Shown: positions 27,357-40,832 of the stretch, one piece after another | How the letters are laid out: each line of letters opens with the position of its first letter | Numbering within the stretch: the first letter of the stretch is position 1 | Assembly: GCA_013397435.1 (NCBI GenBank) | Contig: VZRG01000774.1 | Span: 124,001-188,000, forward strand | DNA: 64,000 nt | Direction of reading: 5' to 3' | From: Erythrocercus mccallii | Lineage: Eukaryota; Chordata; Aves; Passeriformes; Dicruridae | Made by a program: the position numbers and the translations under genes | Notes under the pieces: generated by a model | What the model was told of the DNA's origin: nothing | Seen by the model: the letters and a program-made list of their open reading frames with translations, nothing else | Databases searched by the model: none

Positions 27357-30224
27357 CTATGAGGGGAGAAAACAAGAAGAAGCCAGATGAATGCTCGTTA
27401 TCAAACCCTCCGTCACGCACTGTTACCTATTTAGGACTGCTGGCAGGATTTGTATTTTGGATGAGATAGCAGGCTTCTGGGACTTTCCACATCAAGAAGA
27501 GAGCATTTTAAAACCAGGCAGTTCTGTCGTTTTAGAACAGATTTCTAACTCTGCTTGTCTCTGCCTATTGTTCAAAGCACACTGGTTGTGACAGTGCTGG
27601 GCGGAGGATTTAAGCAGCTTTTCTTGCTAGACTGCTCCTTATCCCAAAAGCTGAAGTAGCAGTTGCTTCTGAATATATTTTATGTGTGATAATTAGCAAA
27701 AAAAAGGTCAGATATTACTTAATACGGTCACTCGAGCTTTGTTATCTTTCAAATTTGAAGAAAGAAAGAGGTAGCTTTTTCAAATTAATTTACTGCCTTA
27801 TTGCCACTCTACTCAGGGTTTATACACACTGGTCACAAAATCATCCAAGACAAATCATACACAATGGGAAAAGTCAGTGTAAAGTTCTTCACAAAACATT
27901 CCCAAATACTTAACTGTTTAATAGAAAATTCACACAGGCTTACAATTTTCACATTTTTGTTGGTTTCCCCAAATAAAACTGCACAAAATTGAATTAAAAG
28001 CTTAAGATTTTCCTCCCCCTCTTCAAAACACTTCATTAGAATAACTTTGCCTAAGCTTTAGTTTCCTCTCTTTGATTGTTTCATCTGCTTTGATGTGAAA
28101 TGAAAATTATCAGAACTTTGCAAAGTTCCCAAGATTGCTCAGTGCCAAAGCACCCATCCAACTTAAGCAAGCAGTCCTAGAATTCCTTCTTCCTTACAGC
28201 AATAGTATTCCAGGCTACTTCAGTTTTTCATGTGCGAGCATTTCTATAGCTCTGGCTGCTTCAGTGCAACATTCATACCAGATCTCAGCTGGCATTCAAC
28301 TTCTGTGAATTTTGAACCAAGCCAGTAAACTCCTCCAGCTCAGCGAGGTAATCTTGCAATGCTCTACACTGACAAAGGAGGACCAGTACCCTGTGAGAGC
28401 TGCAGCTGCAAGTGGAAGAAGCAAGTGCCACACCAACACACTGCACAGATCCTGCCACGTTGCTTTTGACTGTTTCATGGCTGCCAGTTACATCCCATGA
28501 GCTTCAGAAACAGCAGATATGAAACTGCATCGTTTCTTACGTGTTACAAGCCTGGAATGGAAACACGGGACAGAAACCTTTCTAGGAAAATGATATTTGT
28601 TATCAAGCAAGAATTTCAGAGCAAATGACAAAACCAGCAGAATCCCAGTAAGAATTAAAGAACAATTCTCTTCCTCAAGTCTGCAACAAATGACAGAACG
28701 TAACTCCTAGCAGATGGGCTACAGTAACTCCAGAGCTTTCCCATGGCATCTGCCTGCTAATCTCACTGGCTAGCATTGCTTGTATGTGCTTACAAAGGAG
28801 AAGGAGTTTTCTTGAGGGAATGCTGGGGCCAAGAAGGGCAGAAAGCCCTCATACATCTAGTGTTTAAGGAAGATAAATCAGGCTGTACTCATTTAGATAC
28901 AGGCTAAAAATTAATCACACTGCTTCTACCCTGTCTCTTTGGACAGCCCCAATACACAAATTACAGGGGCGTACATCTTTGAAACATGTTACCTCCTCCC
29001 TGATTAAAATATTTCCTGCTCCCTTATACTCCCTTTTTTAGTCCATGCAAAGCTATGCAAAGGGGAAAAAGTAAAGAGCTTTCCCTTGTTTTCTGGTATT
29101 GATTTATGTTACAGCCTTTGTCAGACCAACTCAGAAACAATTGAAACCATCTGTATGCCTGATGGGGACTAACAAAAAAACTGATGAGGTATGACTTCAC
29201 AAGGTGTCCAGGGCAGACCAAATTTTTCTCACGAGTCCATATCCCATCCAGTGCAAGCAGTGAAAGAGTGGAGTTTCACTTTCCAGAAACTGCATCTCGT
29301 CCTTATATTTCCTCCTAAATATCTACAGGACCATATCTTTGGTGCTCTGGTTACTTTCCTGACCCTTCACTTCCTACAAATAGAGATGAAGGTGTATTTT
29401 TTGTGACTGGTGCAATGGCCACATGTTTTGGCAATATAGTTGTTATTTCTTCTCCTTCCCCTAATAAAACAAAAAATGTAGGATCTCAGATTTTATGTTT
29501 TCTAAGTATTTTATCTAATATTAAGCTAAAGGAAAAAGCAAATGAAGACTGTCAGTGGCCATGTCAGATGGCCAAAGTACACAAAATTCCTGTTTTTTCA
29601 GACAATGTGGTAATCAGATAGCCTAGCTGGCCAGTATTCCATTGAAATTCAACACTCATTCACACTTCAGTATAGTATGTAAGACACTTCTTGCTCAGGG
29701 TTGTTAGATCCACGCCATCCTCAAACATGAACCTATGCTGTTACATGCAACTTAGTGCAGAACTTTTCCACTACTGCTAAGACACCGAAAACAATGATTT
29801 CTGTACCCAGCACACACAGATGGCACTTTGGAAAGCTGAGCAAAAAAAGCATTCACCAGTTTTCCCTTCCTTTGGGTTAACTTCCCTTCTTTCTGCCGAG
29901 TACAGTAGTGGTTAGGAAACGCTTCCTTCCTCTTTGTTTCATTGCTCTATTTCTCCCCGTAACACACTTTCTGAAAGCAGTTTCATCTTTCACACTGATT
30001 AAATGCAGTTGGACAGCAGGGAGTGTCTGTGATTAAGCGCCTTGCTCAACAGCTGTTGTTGGACAGCTTTGGCAAGGCTCTCCAGGCTAGCTGGAGGGAA
30101 GAGCGAGAGGCACAGCAGAAACTGGGAGACTGACTTGCACTGAAGGGAAAAGAGTTACAAACCATCAAAATCCAAATTTAGGCTGAACAAAGGCTTTATA
30201 TACTTTATCCATGCGTCTCAAGAA

Positions 30225-30290
30225 ACCTTTTATGTAAACTGAATTAATCATGCATGATAAAAATAAATGATGCTATGTCTGAAATATGGA
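30225..30290. promoter_or_regulatory. Candidate homeodomain/POU-type motif cluster
   Basis: ATTAATC is followed directly by a perfect 12-bp palindrome ATCATGCATGAT (30247-30258), then ATAAAAATAAATGATG. Such strings are binding-site-like for homeodomain and POU factors and are common in vertebrate intronic enhancers; function is inferred only. Confidence 0.25.
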
Positions 30291-31689
30291 AATTGGAGAG
30301 ACAGAGACAAGATGAGAAACAAAAGCCAGACAGAAACAGAACTGCAGATTAAAAAAGGCACAAAGTTTAATTAAACAGCTTATCATGGGACATAGTGTCT
30401 TGCAGTTGCTGAAATTAATGTTAACCATCTACATTCACCTCTCTGGGGCCTTTTAGTCACTGTCGCTTGGAGAGAGAAAGAAAAAACCAAATGACACAAA
30501 CACATGAACACTCACTGGCTGAGTACATTCTTAGCATAGATTTGCTCAAGTCAGAGACAACACACTAAGTCCATCTGCCAGCACTACCTGCAAACATCAT
30601 GACTGACCAGATATTCAAGAGCATTTATATCAGGCCATATAACATCCTCTTAGGACTGCAAATGTAATATTACAGATGTCATATATTAATCAGAAAGGAA
30701 AGCAAAGAGAATCTTACAAGATTTCTCAATTATTTTAAGCATGAAAATCTTTAACCCCTTTTCAAAATGGAAACAAGTGCACTTAGGGTGAAAAGAGATG
30801 GGACAGCACAAAAGTTCTGCCTCAAAGAGTATTTTGCTTTGACCAGGTAACTGTCCAGACTTCATTTCTGACTCTGAAAAGAGGCGGGTACTCAGAGCCA
30901 TGTCTGCTTTTTTACTAACATTTTTTTCTACTGATTGAAGCATTTTCTCTTCCGGAGACTCAGCTGGCAGAACTAAATACTTGGTTGTCTCCTGCTGCTT
31001 CAGTCCTTTTTCTGTTTTCCAAAGAACTACACATAAGCTTAAAGAAGCATGTAAATGAAATACAACTTCACATAGGCAGTAACACAGTGTTACCAGCTGG
31101 GCACAAAAGACAGTTTCTTAAAAATAAAATATTGCTTTACTGACCACCCACAGCAGCTAGCAGAATTCCTACTATTTAGAATAGCATTCTGTAACAGCTC
31201 TTCTTCTAAAAGCCTCTCATGTTCTCAGACACCAAAATACTAGTTTGGATTATTTCATGTTTCTACCAGATCACTGAATAGAAGCATGAAAAAATCCTAT
31301 GAGACATTGTTTCCTTCAGCCTCCCTATTTAATTTCCTGTGCACTGGATCAAGTTCAAAAGACAATGTTAAAAATCAGATGAGACTGATGAAAGGCCCAA
31401 TGAACGGGCCAAGAATCTCTTTTATCCATTAGCCACCTAAAATGTGGGCTACACATCTACAGAATCTCAATGGAAGGAATGCTGTGAAAGGTGAAGGGCA
31501 AAATATTTACTGAGAAGGATATAATAAGAACACTGATGCAGAAAACTGAGATGCTTTGATGGACTAGAAATCTTTCTCTCAAAAATTCTGTATTTCACTC
31601 TGGATTCCATTATACCTTCCAATGCTTCAGGATGGGTCAGTGCTATTGATGTAAATATTTAGCATCTCTTGCTATATGAAGATATAGCC

Positions 31690-32660
31690 CATGATAATAA
31701 AAAAAGGCCAGAAAGGGATCTTAAATTACCTAGTCCACTTCATTCCCCTCCTCTAGAGCATGATCAACCACATCTGTGTGAATCCTTAACATTTATCCAA
31801 ACTGTTCTCAAAGAACTCCAATTATGGAGATTCCTCAGCCTTCACAATTACTCTAGGGTTTCACATTTTCAGAATATAGTGGTTTAGCAAAAAAGTGATT
31901 ACAAAAACAATTACATGTATCCATAAAAAGTATTATTGCAATCTTTTTAAAAATATGTCCTTTGATTTTCATCCCATCCACTTAAAATATAGGTAAAAGA
32001 CTGTTTACTAACTGTGTGTAGTCTTTTTCTCCACTTGAAGACCTAAAGTTCTTCCTGCCTTTTTTTTCCCTTTAGACTTGTTAGCCCCAACTCTTTACCT
32101 TGCCCTGTAAGTTAGGTTTAGTAGACTTCTAATCAGTCTTTTTCCTCTTTCCCTCAGAATTCTTCCAATGGACCACTAATTTTCCAAAATTCTGTACTCA
32201 AAACTGGATGCAGTATCTAATGCAAGCTTTATGAGTTCTGAGGAAAGAACGAGGACTTTGTCCCCAACATCCCATTTCTACAAGGCAATATATTGCTGCT
32301 TTCCTTGCCCTTCCAGATGCACAACACAGCTAAATAACAAACATCTTGTGAGCCTCTGTAGCTTCTCAATCATCCTCTCAAAAACTGTTAAGATTCTCAC
32401 TGTTTTCATTAGTATTTAACTATTTCCACCTACTCATATAAGCTCAAATGTATTCCTATTAAATTGCACAGTATTTTGCCAGTTAATTTTTCCCATTGCC
32501 AAGATTATTCTGAATTCTAATTCTGCCTTCCAACACTGTTTTCAGATTATATGAAGCTGGGAAAGATGTCAATGTCAGCTTTATAAACATATGGTCTATT
32601 GCATCATCCCAGTCATTACTGAAAAGCAGCATTGCAACAGTGGAGCCAACAATCAAAAGT
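31690..32660 (-). mobile_element. Ancient CR1 LINE copy, antisense, about 1 kb
   Basis: Several blocks match, in order, the antisense of old amniote CR1/L3-type elements: a gatcttaaattacctagtcc start; a gttctcaaagaactcc and tatggagattcc block; tctgtactcaaaactggatg near 32190-32210; and, at 32500-32640, the catcatcccagtcattactg block that corresponds to the decayed reverse transcriptase end. Divergence is high and indels are frequent, so this is much older than the CR1 at 53-54 kb. No reading frame survives. Confidence 0.7.
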
Positions 32661-35445
32661 TAAAATTCTAGCCTAAAAAGCAAGGGTGGAGACGAAAAAA
32701 AACGCTAATCATGAAGTTATTCTCTGTTGTTACGGCAATTCCAATTATGCCAGAAAACAGGATGCAAGGGAAAAGGTTTGACAATATTCAACCACTTCCT
32801 ATCAAGGATTTTCAGCTCTTTCAAAGTGTATCTCTGAGGAGGTGAGAAAGAATATTGACATTTGGATAAAGGACGTCACTCTTCATATACTCCCTGTATA
32901 ACAGTTTAGCACTTCTAACCGAAACATTTATTTTAGAAGAATGAAATATCTGAACATATAATTGTAGGAAGTAAAAGAATGGTTTTACTTGGCTGCTGAT
33001 TAATATGACATGTTTGATATTTTTTGTCTTTTCTCAACGTCAAGAACAGATACATGTGAACAGAAAAATGTTCAGCAAGATCTTACTAAGTAATATAGCA
33101 CTAAACACTTTTACTGCTTCAATATTACTGGTTTTAATTGCTTGATATTTTTAACGTTTCTTGATTTGGAATCCCATCTCAGTTAGCAACATGCTCCAAA
33201 TTTGACCAAGGAGTTCCACTGCTTCCTCTGGCTAACCACATGAACAGCACTTTAAATCTGTACAGCTGTTTTACTCTGTTTCTGTAGGACATTCACATAC
33301 ACCTCAAGCTTCTAGGCTAAGAAAACAGAGTCAATTTTAAACCCCAAGTCGACTGCAGCTAATGAATTTTCAACACCCAAAGTGAGAGATTACTTCAGAC
33401 TCAACAATAGTGTTAAGACACCCTAGAGATTTCACTGGCCACCTTCCTGTTACTGTTCCTTAATAATTTTTATTTTGTATTTTTAAACAGATTAAAGATT
33501 TTCTTAATGTATTTAGCAAACCAAAGCATACAACAGAAGCATTATACAAAGCTACACTGCTAATTCACACACTTTTTAGAAGTGCACAATAGTAAATTCC
33601 TTCCTTGGACATACAACATATAGCACAAGTAACTTCCAGGGAGTCATCAGCGTGTTTTTCTTGGCAAAGAAAAATCTAACAGAATTTTTATATGCAAATG
33701 CAAGATCTCAAAGATACTTTAAAAACAACACTATAGTCACTAATCACACTCAAAACTTGTCAGGAAAATACGGAAAAGTGTTGTCCGTTTCTAATTCCTT
33801 CCATTCCTCCTTCTTTTAACTTATAACTCCTGTTGAACAGGTTGTTGGGTAAGACTCCTCCTCATGTCAGACTGGAAAACAATCCTGAGGGCATTCTACT
33901 TGTCCACCTTTCTCAGCAATTCTCACACGATGCACGAAGTAATACTGTGAAGGGCATCAGGAGACAACTGTGCTAGTCACCCTAGTGAATAGGGCATCAC
34001 AAACAAGTGCAGAAAGGTGAGTGCTCTGCACAGCAGGGATGCACTGCATCACCTCCAACCTGCATGCACACAGCTTGATGTCTCAGGGAAAACCAGGGAA
34101 ATCACTGAGAGCATGTCTTGCTTCTGAGTGTCACAGGTTACCTAAACTCTTCTCTTAAGAACTGTCTGCTAGCATACAAAATCCAATGTTTTTAAATTCC
34201 TAAATAGTTAAGTAAGAATGCTAAGAATAAGACAGCAACACAGAAGTCATCAAAAGAGTTTTTCTTCCTCTAACCAACTGTTTTTCTCACAGGTATCTTT
34301 AGAAGAAGCCACTACCAAAACTACAGACCAATCTCAGGACAAATGCACAAAGTCAAAACATAGGCTGTTTTTGATAAATACAAGAGCAACCTAAGCACCT
34401 AGTATTTCCCTCCTCCTGTCTGCTTCTCTACATGGAAAAATCAAACTATAGCATTGAGTGAAATGTGAAAATAGAAGGAACTCACTGAGTTTAGGTGATC
34501 ATGGGAATGGACAAAATATTATTCTGAAAACGTTTGCACTTAGCTACCGTGAAGGCTATTGGTTATTTATCTGCGTAGTTTGAATGGTTCATCGGAACAA
34601 TTTTACACAAGGCGGTAATACACCAGAAATCCCTAACCAAACTTTAAAGTAATTTGCTAGGCATCTTCAGTGTTTTAATTAATTCTTCTGTTTGATAAAC
34701 TTTTATTATCCACCTCTACCTCCCTCCAGGATCCTAACTTCTGACTTGTCAAAATTCTTGTTTCAATTCCAAGTAACACACACATTTCAGAAAAAAAATT
34801 ATTTTTTTGACACTTATCTTTCTTCCACCCAGGGAAACTCTGGCTGTGTATCCTTATGGTGGGACCCAGCCAGAATCTATAGGCGGAGCTGGAGGAAAGC
34901 AAACACCAGCACTAGTATGAAATGACAGTTTTGTGGGTTACTTCTGGGTGATTCCGTCAGCTTTCAAGCAGAAAGTGAACACCTACTCTCTAACCCATAA
35001 CCAATATTTGAGAGTACTTCTCCTTTACAACAGTAACTCTGTGGCAATCACCAGCCTCAAGCCAACATGAAAAGCAGATGGTATGCCTTCAGGAAGGCTG
35101 AGATTAACATTGAGAAAAATTCTGTGCATCACTATCAAATTTTATGGAAAATAAAGCTTTCATTTTAAACTGGGTCAAATCTTTGAGCAAACTGCAGAGC
35201 AGAGGGGACTAAAATGGCTTCGAATTGGCATGAGCATAATCTTGCCATGACCTATTAGATTTAAACAATGACTCCTGCTCTCCCATAGTATCGAGGTATT
35301 TTCTCTATTGCAGACAACTATTTTTAACAGTCTAAGCATTTCCACGCCTCTTCTCTGAAGGTACTAAGGACTAATCTTGGGTGCTAATTCACACTAAGGG
35401 ATGAATCATCTGCTCTCAGCACAGAGCAATGCCTGGGAAACTTAC

Positions 35446-35545
35446 CTTATCACTGTCTAGCGTGTTCTGGGAGGTTCGTGAGGCAATTGAAATAGTATCA
35501 GGCTGGCTGCTGCCATCTCCCTGACTGTCCAGGTCCTCACCATCT
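35446..35545 (-). CDS. TRIO: TRIO exon, serine-rich linker between PH1 and SH3 (about 1620-1653)
   Basis: Internal exon of 100 bp. It completes Arg and encodes DGEDLDSQGDGSSQPDTISI and then ASRTSQNTLDSDK. The segment is acidic and Ser/Thr-rich with no fold expected; it joins GEF1 to the first SH3 domain and offers several possible phosphorylation sites (inference). The acceptor is ctctttgcag-like (ctttgcag before AGATGG) and the donor is AAG|GTAAGT. The frame is fixed by the split Arg upstream and by the phase-0 junction with the SH3 exon. Intron upstream is only 598 bp. Confidence 0.96.
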
Positions 35546-36143
35546 CTGCAAAGGATTCAGTTTTCATTACAAGAGTCATACTGTGTTTGTAACATGGTAG
35601 TTAAAGAAGTGAGACACTCCTAGTGTGGCAACAGACACCAAATTAACTGATGCAAGAATCAAATATTCAGTACTTAATACTCTATTCTCTGCTGTAAGAG
35701 AAGAGATTCATTTGCAAGGTATGCATCATGTAGAATTAAGGCAACAATTCTGGCATATTTTTGAGCCAGAAATATGGCAACAAACTTGCAGTCACTTAGC
35801 CAAAGCTAGCAAGGAGGACACTTGGTCACACATTTCAAGCTTCATAAAAGGAAAACTAAGGACCTGAGTAACACATGCAGAATTGCAAAAATCTAAAATG
35901 TATAGCTATCCTGTACTGAAGTTCCAAATCCCCTCTGTAATGGCTCATTTACACAAGTCAGGGACTGCTCAGAGCAAAAATCTCAAATTCAGCTCTACAA
36001 GAAACTGTAAATAATGATAAGATAAAGCTGGACAAAATGACTCTGCTTTTGTCCAATTCACTGAAAGTCACTCAAAATTCAACACTAGAGAGGAAAGAGC
36101 ACTGTTGTGTACTTAGAGAACTCTGATTATTTGAAATACTTAC
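35546..36143 (-). other. TRIO: TRIO intron, 598 bp
   Basis: Short intron between the PH1 C-terminal exon and the linker exon. An 80-codon plus-strand frame at 35625-35867 has no family resemblance. Nothing else seen. Confidence 0.9.
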
Positions 36144-36286
36144 CTTCTTCCCTTCTGTTTTGTTGTTGGTGCAGTTTTGGGAATGTGGATGGGCTCTTTC
36201 AATGCTCCTTTCAGATGAATAGTCCTTTCTTGTATCACTTCCCGGATGTGTTTGATCCAGTCCTGTTTATTCTCTATACTGGATGC
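36144..36286 (-). CDS. TRIO: TRIO exon, C-terminal helix of PH1 and linker (about 1573-1620)
   Basis: Internal exon of 143 bp, 47 codons plus two bases. Translation: ASSIENKQDWIKHIREVIQE, then RTIHLKGALKEPIHIPKTAP and TTKQKGR. The QDWIKHIREVIQE segment is the C-terminal alpha helix of PH1 with its invariant Trp. The tail is a basic, proline-containing linker towards SH3. The acceptor is gcatatcaaag with a weak pyrimidine tract; the donor is AAG|GTAAGT, which is consensus. As I recall human reads TAPATRQKGRR, so two residues differ in the linker. The split Arg codon is completed by the next exon. Confidence 0.96.
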
Positions 36287-38416
36287 CTTTGATATGCAAA
36301 AGAAACAAAACCCCCACAATGGACTATTATGGCTGAGTAGATCGACACATACAGACAGCTAATAAACACAAAGAGGAATGCATAAAGAATGAGTTTGTGA
36401 AGGCTTTCTGAAAACCTGAACAGAGAAAAGGAAATTCTAGCTGGCTGTCTTAATTTTGAATCACCAACACTACTTTACCCCTCTCAACATTATTAATATG
36501 GGTAATTTAAAAAACATTTTAACCCTAATTCAGAGTTTACTTTTCTAACTTGATGACTAAAGGCCTGTGTGCATCTCATGTGAGGCAGGGTGGATTGACT
36601 TACTTGGAGAATTCCAGTTATAACACCTTGAATACTGGTATTATAAACTCACCCTACATTTTAGGTTAATTCTAATTTGAAATAATAATAATCTACTATT
36701 AGTGGCAAAAAAGTTAACTTCTACTGCAAAACATACACTTTGTCAACACATTTCATGTATTACTCTTCCCACTTTTTGATACATATCTCGAGGCAGAAAG
36801 CTAATTTAGGGATTGTATTTTAATTACTGCCTACAACGTATCTTTTTTTTAAATACTCCAGAAATTACTTGATATCCCAGTATATTACTTGACTGACTGT
36901 CTTGTAATCTGATTGCTTAGTCCAATTTAACCCTGCACCTGAGATGCTACTAAATATAAATATTATTGCAGATGTAAAGAAATTATTATATATAATTTCC
37001 TTAATTATACACTACTTCTCTTAATTGCTGTCTCCTGAAATAACTGGCTTCAAATACATTATAAATATTTAATATATTATAAATATATAATAACCAGGAA
37101 TTCTAAAGGGATGAAGAAAATTGTAGGAACAGATGGACAGGTAGGAAAAATAATTTTGTTTTCTTTTACAAACAAAAACATTTAGGAAAAGAAGCTAAAC
37201 ATGACCTTTTAAACAATCTTTTATTTAGTTTTTCATGGAATTTACTTCTAATATTAATGAGGTAAGGAAGTGCTTGTTTCCAGCCTTCAAAAACAAACAA
37301 AAGTCCACAAAATTGTTGAAGAGCTCATAGAAGTTTTCTAAATATCCTATGCACTTAGTAAAGCACAGAACATAAGCATCTTAAAGCGATCTTATGTAGA
37401 CAGCCCTTAATTAAAACCTTATTCTGCTCTGCCCTGGGAAGATCATTTCAGGCTGCAAAGCACTGTCTGTGAAATTATGGGAACATTAAAACTGAAAGAA
37501 AATCTAGTATGCATTAATATTACATTTAATCTCATTGCATTCCTTGACTGCTGCCAGTAAGCTAATGTAAGAATTTATATCTTTTCACTAAGAAAAGATA
37601 CAAATTTGAGTATTGACATGTAAATTGGAAAGGCCATTTTTAAGTGACACTATTGAGTATTCACTATGAATATATATGAAATCACAAACAATATAGTAGG
37701 TGTATTAACCTATGGAATGGTAAGATTAACTTTGTTTCAGCTCAACAGAGCTCCTCAAAATATGTCAAATTACCCATTAGCTGCTTATGGTATTACAATT
37801 CTTCAGTTGAGAAGGAGTCCCAGGTTACACACCATAATCACAGAAAATATTGATTTAGCCATTCTTCTAGCTAAGCAAAGAGCACTACTGACACCTGTAA
37901 CTTGCCCAGGCACAAAATTTATAGGCATTACATGCACTTTGACCCAAAGGCAAGTAGTTTCAGAAAAACTCATAGCCCACAGAAAGACATAGAAATTTTC
38001 TGTAGTGTTTGTTTTCTGCATAAAAATATGGGTCATAAAAAACAGCATTGCCAACAAACAGCGATGACTTGAGTGTGAAAGGTAACACTGATGCCATCAT
38101 TTCTTTGTGGCACCAGGTCCCTGTCAGCTAATTGCTGGAGTCTTCAAGCTTATGGAAGACCATGGGATCAAACCTCTCCCTACTATGATTTGTGAAAGCA
38201 GGTTTGTCTAATCCTTCAGGAGGCTACAAAGATTCCCTTCTGCTGTCAGGCCACATGAGTTAGATATATACACACCATCACCTCTGCAAACACAAAGAAA
38301 ATTATCTGTCAGTAGCTGTCCCTCTCAAAGCAGGAAATCACTCCTTGCTTTCCCAACAAATATCAACAACAACTACAAGACTTGCTATAGACTTAAAGCA
38401 TATCCGCTAAAATTAC
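36287..38416 (-). other. TRIO: TRIO intron, 2.1 kb
   Basis: AT-rich intron, with an especially AT-rich stretch at about 36945-37095 (repeated ATAAATAT and TATTATAT). A 108-codon plus-strand frame at 37666-37992 lacks homology. No repeat family recognised. Confidence 0.85.
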
Positions 38417-38518
38417 CTTGAGAACAATTTTGTTGTCTGAAGTTGGTGTCCTTCCAACCCATAGAGCAAACTTGCAGGGGTCTCCTTCTACATGTTCTGT
38501 GACACCCAGTTCTGAAGT
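38417..38518 (-). CDS. TRIO: TRIO exon, PH1 domain (about 1539-1572)
   Basis: Internal exon of 102 bp, 34 codons, phase 0 at both ends. Translation: TSELGVTEHVEGDPCKFALW and then VGRTPTSDNKIVLK. The GDPCKFALW strand is a hallmark of the TRIO/KALRN PH1 fold and the IVLK strand follows it. The acceptor is cttaattccag and the donor is AAG|GTAATT. This exon did not stand out by open reading frame length because its frame closes quickly on either side; it was placed by matching the protein sequence between its neighbours and checking both splice sites. Confidence 0.96.
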
Positions 38519-39782
38519 CTGGAATTAAGAAAAATTTTTTAGGACCACAGAGTATTTTTTCTCAGAAGCCACAAAGGCATGCTAATAATCTACAAAATTG
38601 AGCACTGCTATTTAAAGAGATTTTCATAAGCTTAAGGCTAACTCATATGCTAGAGAGAATTCTTTATTCTGGTGGCAGTGGTGAGGTCATTTCAAAAAAG
38701 CAAGAACAGAAAGCTTAACAATCTTTTCTATAAAGTCACAATAAACAATAACAGTAAACAATAAACTTACAATCTGAATACCAAATTGCTTATTTTAGGT
38801 TTTGGACTTTACAGTAAAAGCCTTATAACTCAAAAGAAGATTCCTGGCAAAAAGTAAGTTTTGGCTTCGCTCCCTGTTCATTTCCATTGAAGAACACCAA
38901 CTATTTACTGATTTTTAAGCCTTCTCTCAGATAAGATATGCTTAAGAATTCTCTTGGTATCTTCTAAAACTCTGGTTTCTTTTCTGTTAAATGAGCCTTT
39001 CCTAGTGTGTTTCCTTCCCTCTGAAACAGATGAAATAATTCAGAAATGCAGTTTCCCTTGAAAATTTTGTGAGACAACTACATGAGCAACTAGTCTTTGG
39101 GAATGTTCTAATGTCAGACCTTAATAGCTAATTATCATCCAAAATGTTTTCACTTTCTGACTGGAACATCATCTCACTCATGTGAATTGGCTTCCACTTT
39201 AAACAATTCATACAAGCTCTGTTCCAAAAAAAATTTACAAACTAAGAAATACAGCTCAAAGTAAAAGAACCCTCACTCCTCAACCGCTGCTGGTATTCTC
39301 ATATGATTAGAAGCTGTATTTTTCCCCTCGTACACATCATCATTAGCACATACACACTTCAACACAGGAGATGCTGGATACCCAATACCTGAGTAAAAGT
39401 ACTTTTCTTCTTGTCTCACTTGGATGCCAACTTGGGGTTTTTTTCTTTTGGTGGGTGAAAGCTTTTCTGTTTTTCCAACATCTGCCTTCCACACACAACT
39501 GTCTTTGCCTAATAGGCAGCTGAGCAACATGGCTCTCTGCAAAGGACACTGGCAATACTACAAGTCTGCACCAGGCTCACGGAACAGAAATTGTTGTAGG
39601 TTACTGGATGTATGGAAACCATACTGAGGTGAGGAAACTCCCAAACAGCCAGTTACTGGTGACTGGGAGAGTGTTCTGTCAAAGTAATACCTGCTTGCCT
39701 TTTTTCCCACAGCCTTCCTTAGGCATTTGCTCTTGGACACTTAATCTCTTGTCAAAGGAGTTCATTAACACATTCTGCCACT

Positions 39783-39803
39783 TATATATATATATATATA
39801 TAT
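39783..39803. repeat. TA dinucleotide tract
   Basis: About ten uninterrupted TA units. Confidence 0.95.
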
Positions 39804-40754
39804 GTCATGCCACTGAGTATCCTGTGCTGGGGAAACCCTGATGGTCGTCATGTCCAAAGCAAAGAGAAGGACCTCATTTTTGTAAAGCCACCTTCCAGAA
39901 GTCACAGGACAGCATACAAAAAAAATCTTTAGCTCAAATCAACATGCATGCTTTCAACACATACCTTTCCTAAAGATCAAACTATAAGAGGTGCTATAAT
40001 AGTAAGCTGCACTACAGGATATTGCCAGATAGAATATGACAACAAAAACAAACCTTCTATTTTAAAAATGAGGTACAATAAAAGTCTTCAAGATTTCCAT
40101 CTAACACCTTGGGCTATTACTAAATTCCTGCTGGAGGAGCTGACATGACAATTTTACAGGACTGACTTTTTAGTTCTGTCGCCTCTCCCACATAATCCCT
40201 TGGCAGCTATCAGTATTCTCCAATACGCGAGCATTTTTTTTATTTTGGGTTCTTAAGAGCACTAAAGAAAGGTTTACCAACAAACAGTTGCAGCTGTGTT
40301 ACCTGCTAGCTATTTAGTATCAGGAAGGAAAGCAAGTGTTGAAAATGAAGTGACAGAATATGCAAAGAAAGATATGGAAAAAAAGAGGGTTTTTTTTCAC
40401 CAACCTGTTTTACCAGTTTGGACACAGAAGTGGGAAGAGGGAATGAATGAAGGAAAAGAAACAGAAGCACAGACAAAAGACTCAGTATTTATAGCATCTA
40501 GACTTAGTTATATATCCCAACAGGATCAATACAAGAATAATGTTTTCTAGAGTGTGATTCTGAGAAGGGAAGTAATTTCAAGTACTTGCTCTGAACAATT
40601 TGGTATAAAAGCTTATCTTGCCTTTGATAAACGCAGAGCAAGCCATGGGAGACTGTCCTGCCACTTGGCTACCTAGACTTCGTGGACTTTGTGGACTGCT
40701 CTCACCCAAGTTATCCAACAGGATAGGAAAGCAAGAGTGGAGGTTATGGGGGGC

Positions 40755-40832
40755 ATTTTGTTTTGTTTTCTTGGGATTTTTTTTTTGTTTGTTCATTTAG
40801 TTTGGGGTTTTTTCTTTTTTTTTTTTTTTTTA
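40755..40832. repeat. T-rich low-complexity tract
   Basis: Runs of T with TTTTG interruptions, ending in a block of about 18 Ts before agatgggg. It could be the antisense poly(A) end of a retroposed sequence, but no body was recognised next to it. Confidence 0.8.

Larger units (their letters stand above)
27357..35445 (-). other. TRIO: TRIO intron, 8.1 kb
   Basis: Between the linker exon and the SH3-1 exon. It contains one old CR1 copy (31.69-32.66 kb) and a homeodomain-like AT-rich motif cluster near 30.25 kb. No further exon or RNA gene was recognised; open frames here are short and unlike any family. Confidence 0.85.

Noticed and set aside
27082..27390. Plus-strand frames of 89 and 102 codons over the SH3 exon
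   Set aside because: They are antisense shadows of the TRIO SH3 exon, which is clearly coding on the minus strand.
28270..28510. Possible SINE-like segment (agatctcagctggcattcaa)
   Set aside because: One short resemblance to old amniote SINE cores, with no clear promoter boxes, tail or duplication.
37666..37992. 108-codon plus-strand frame
   Set aside because: No domain or family resemblance, AT-rich intronic composition and no splice or promoter support.
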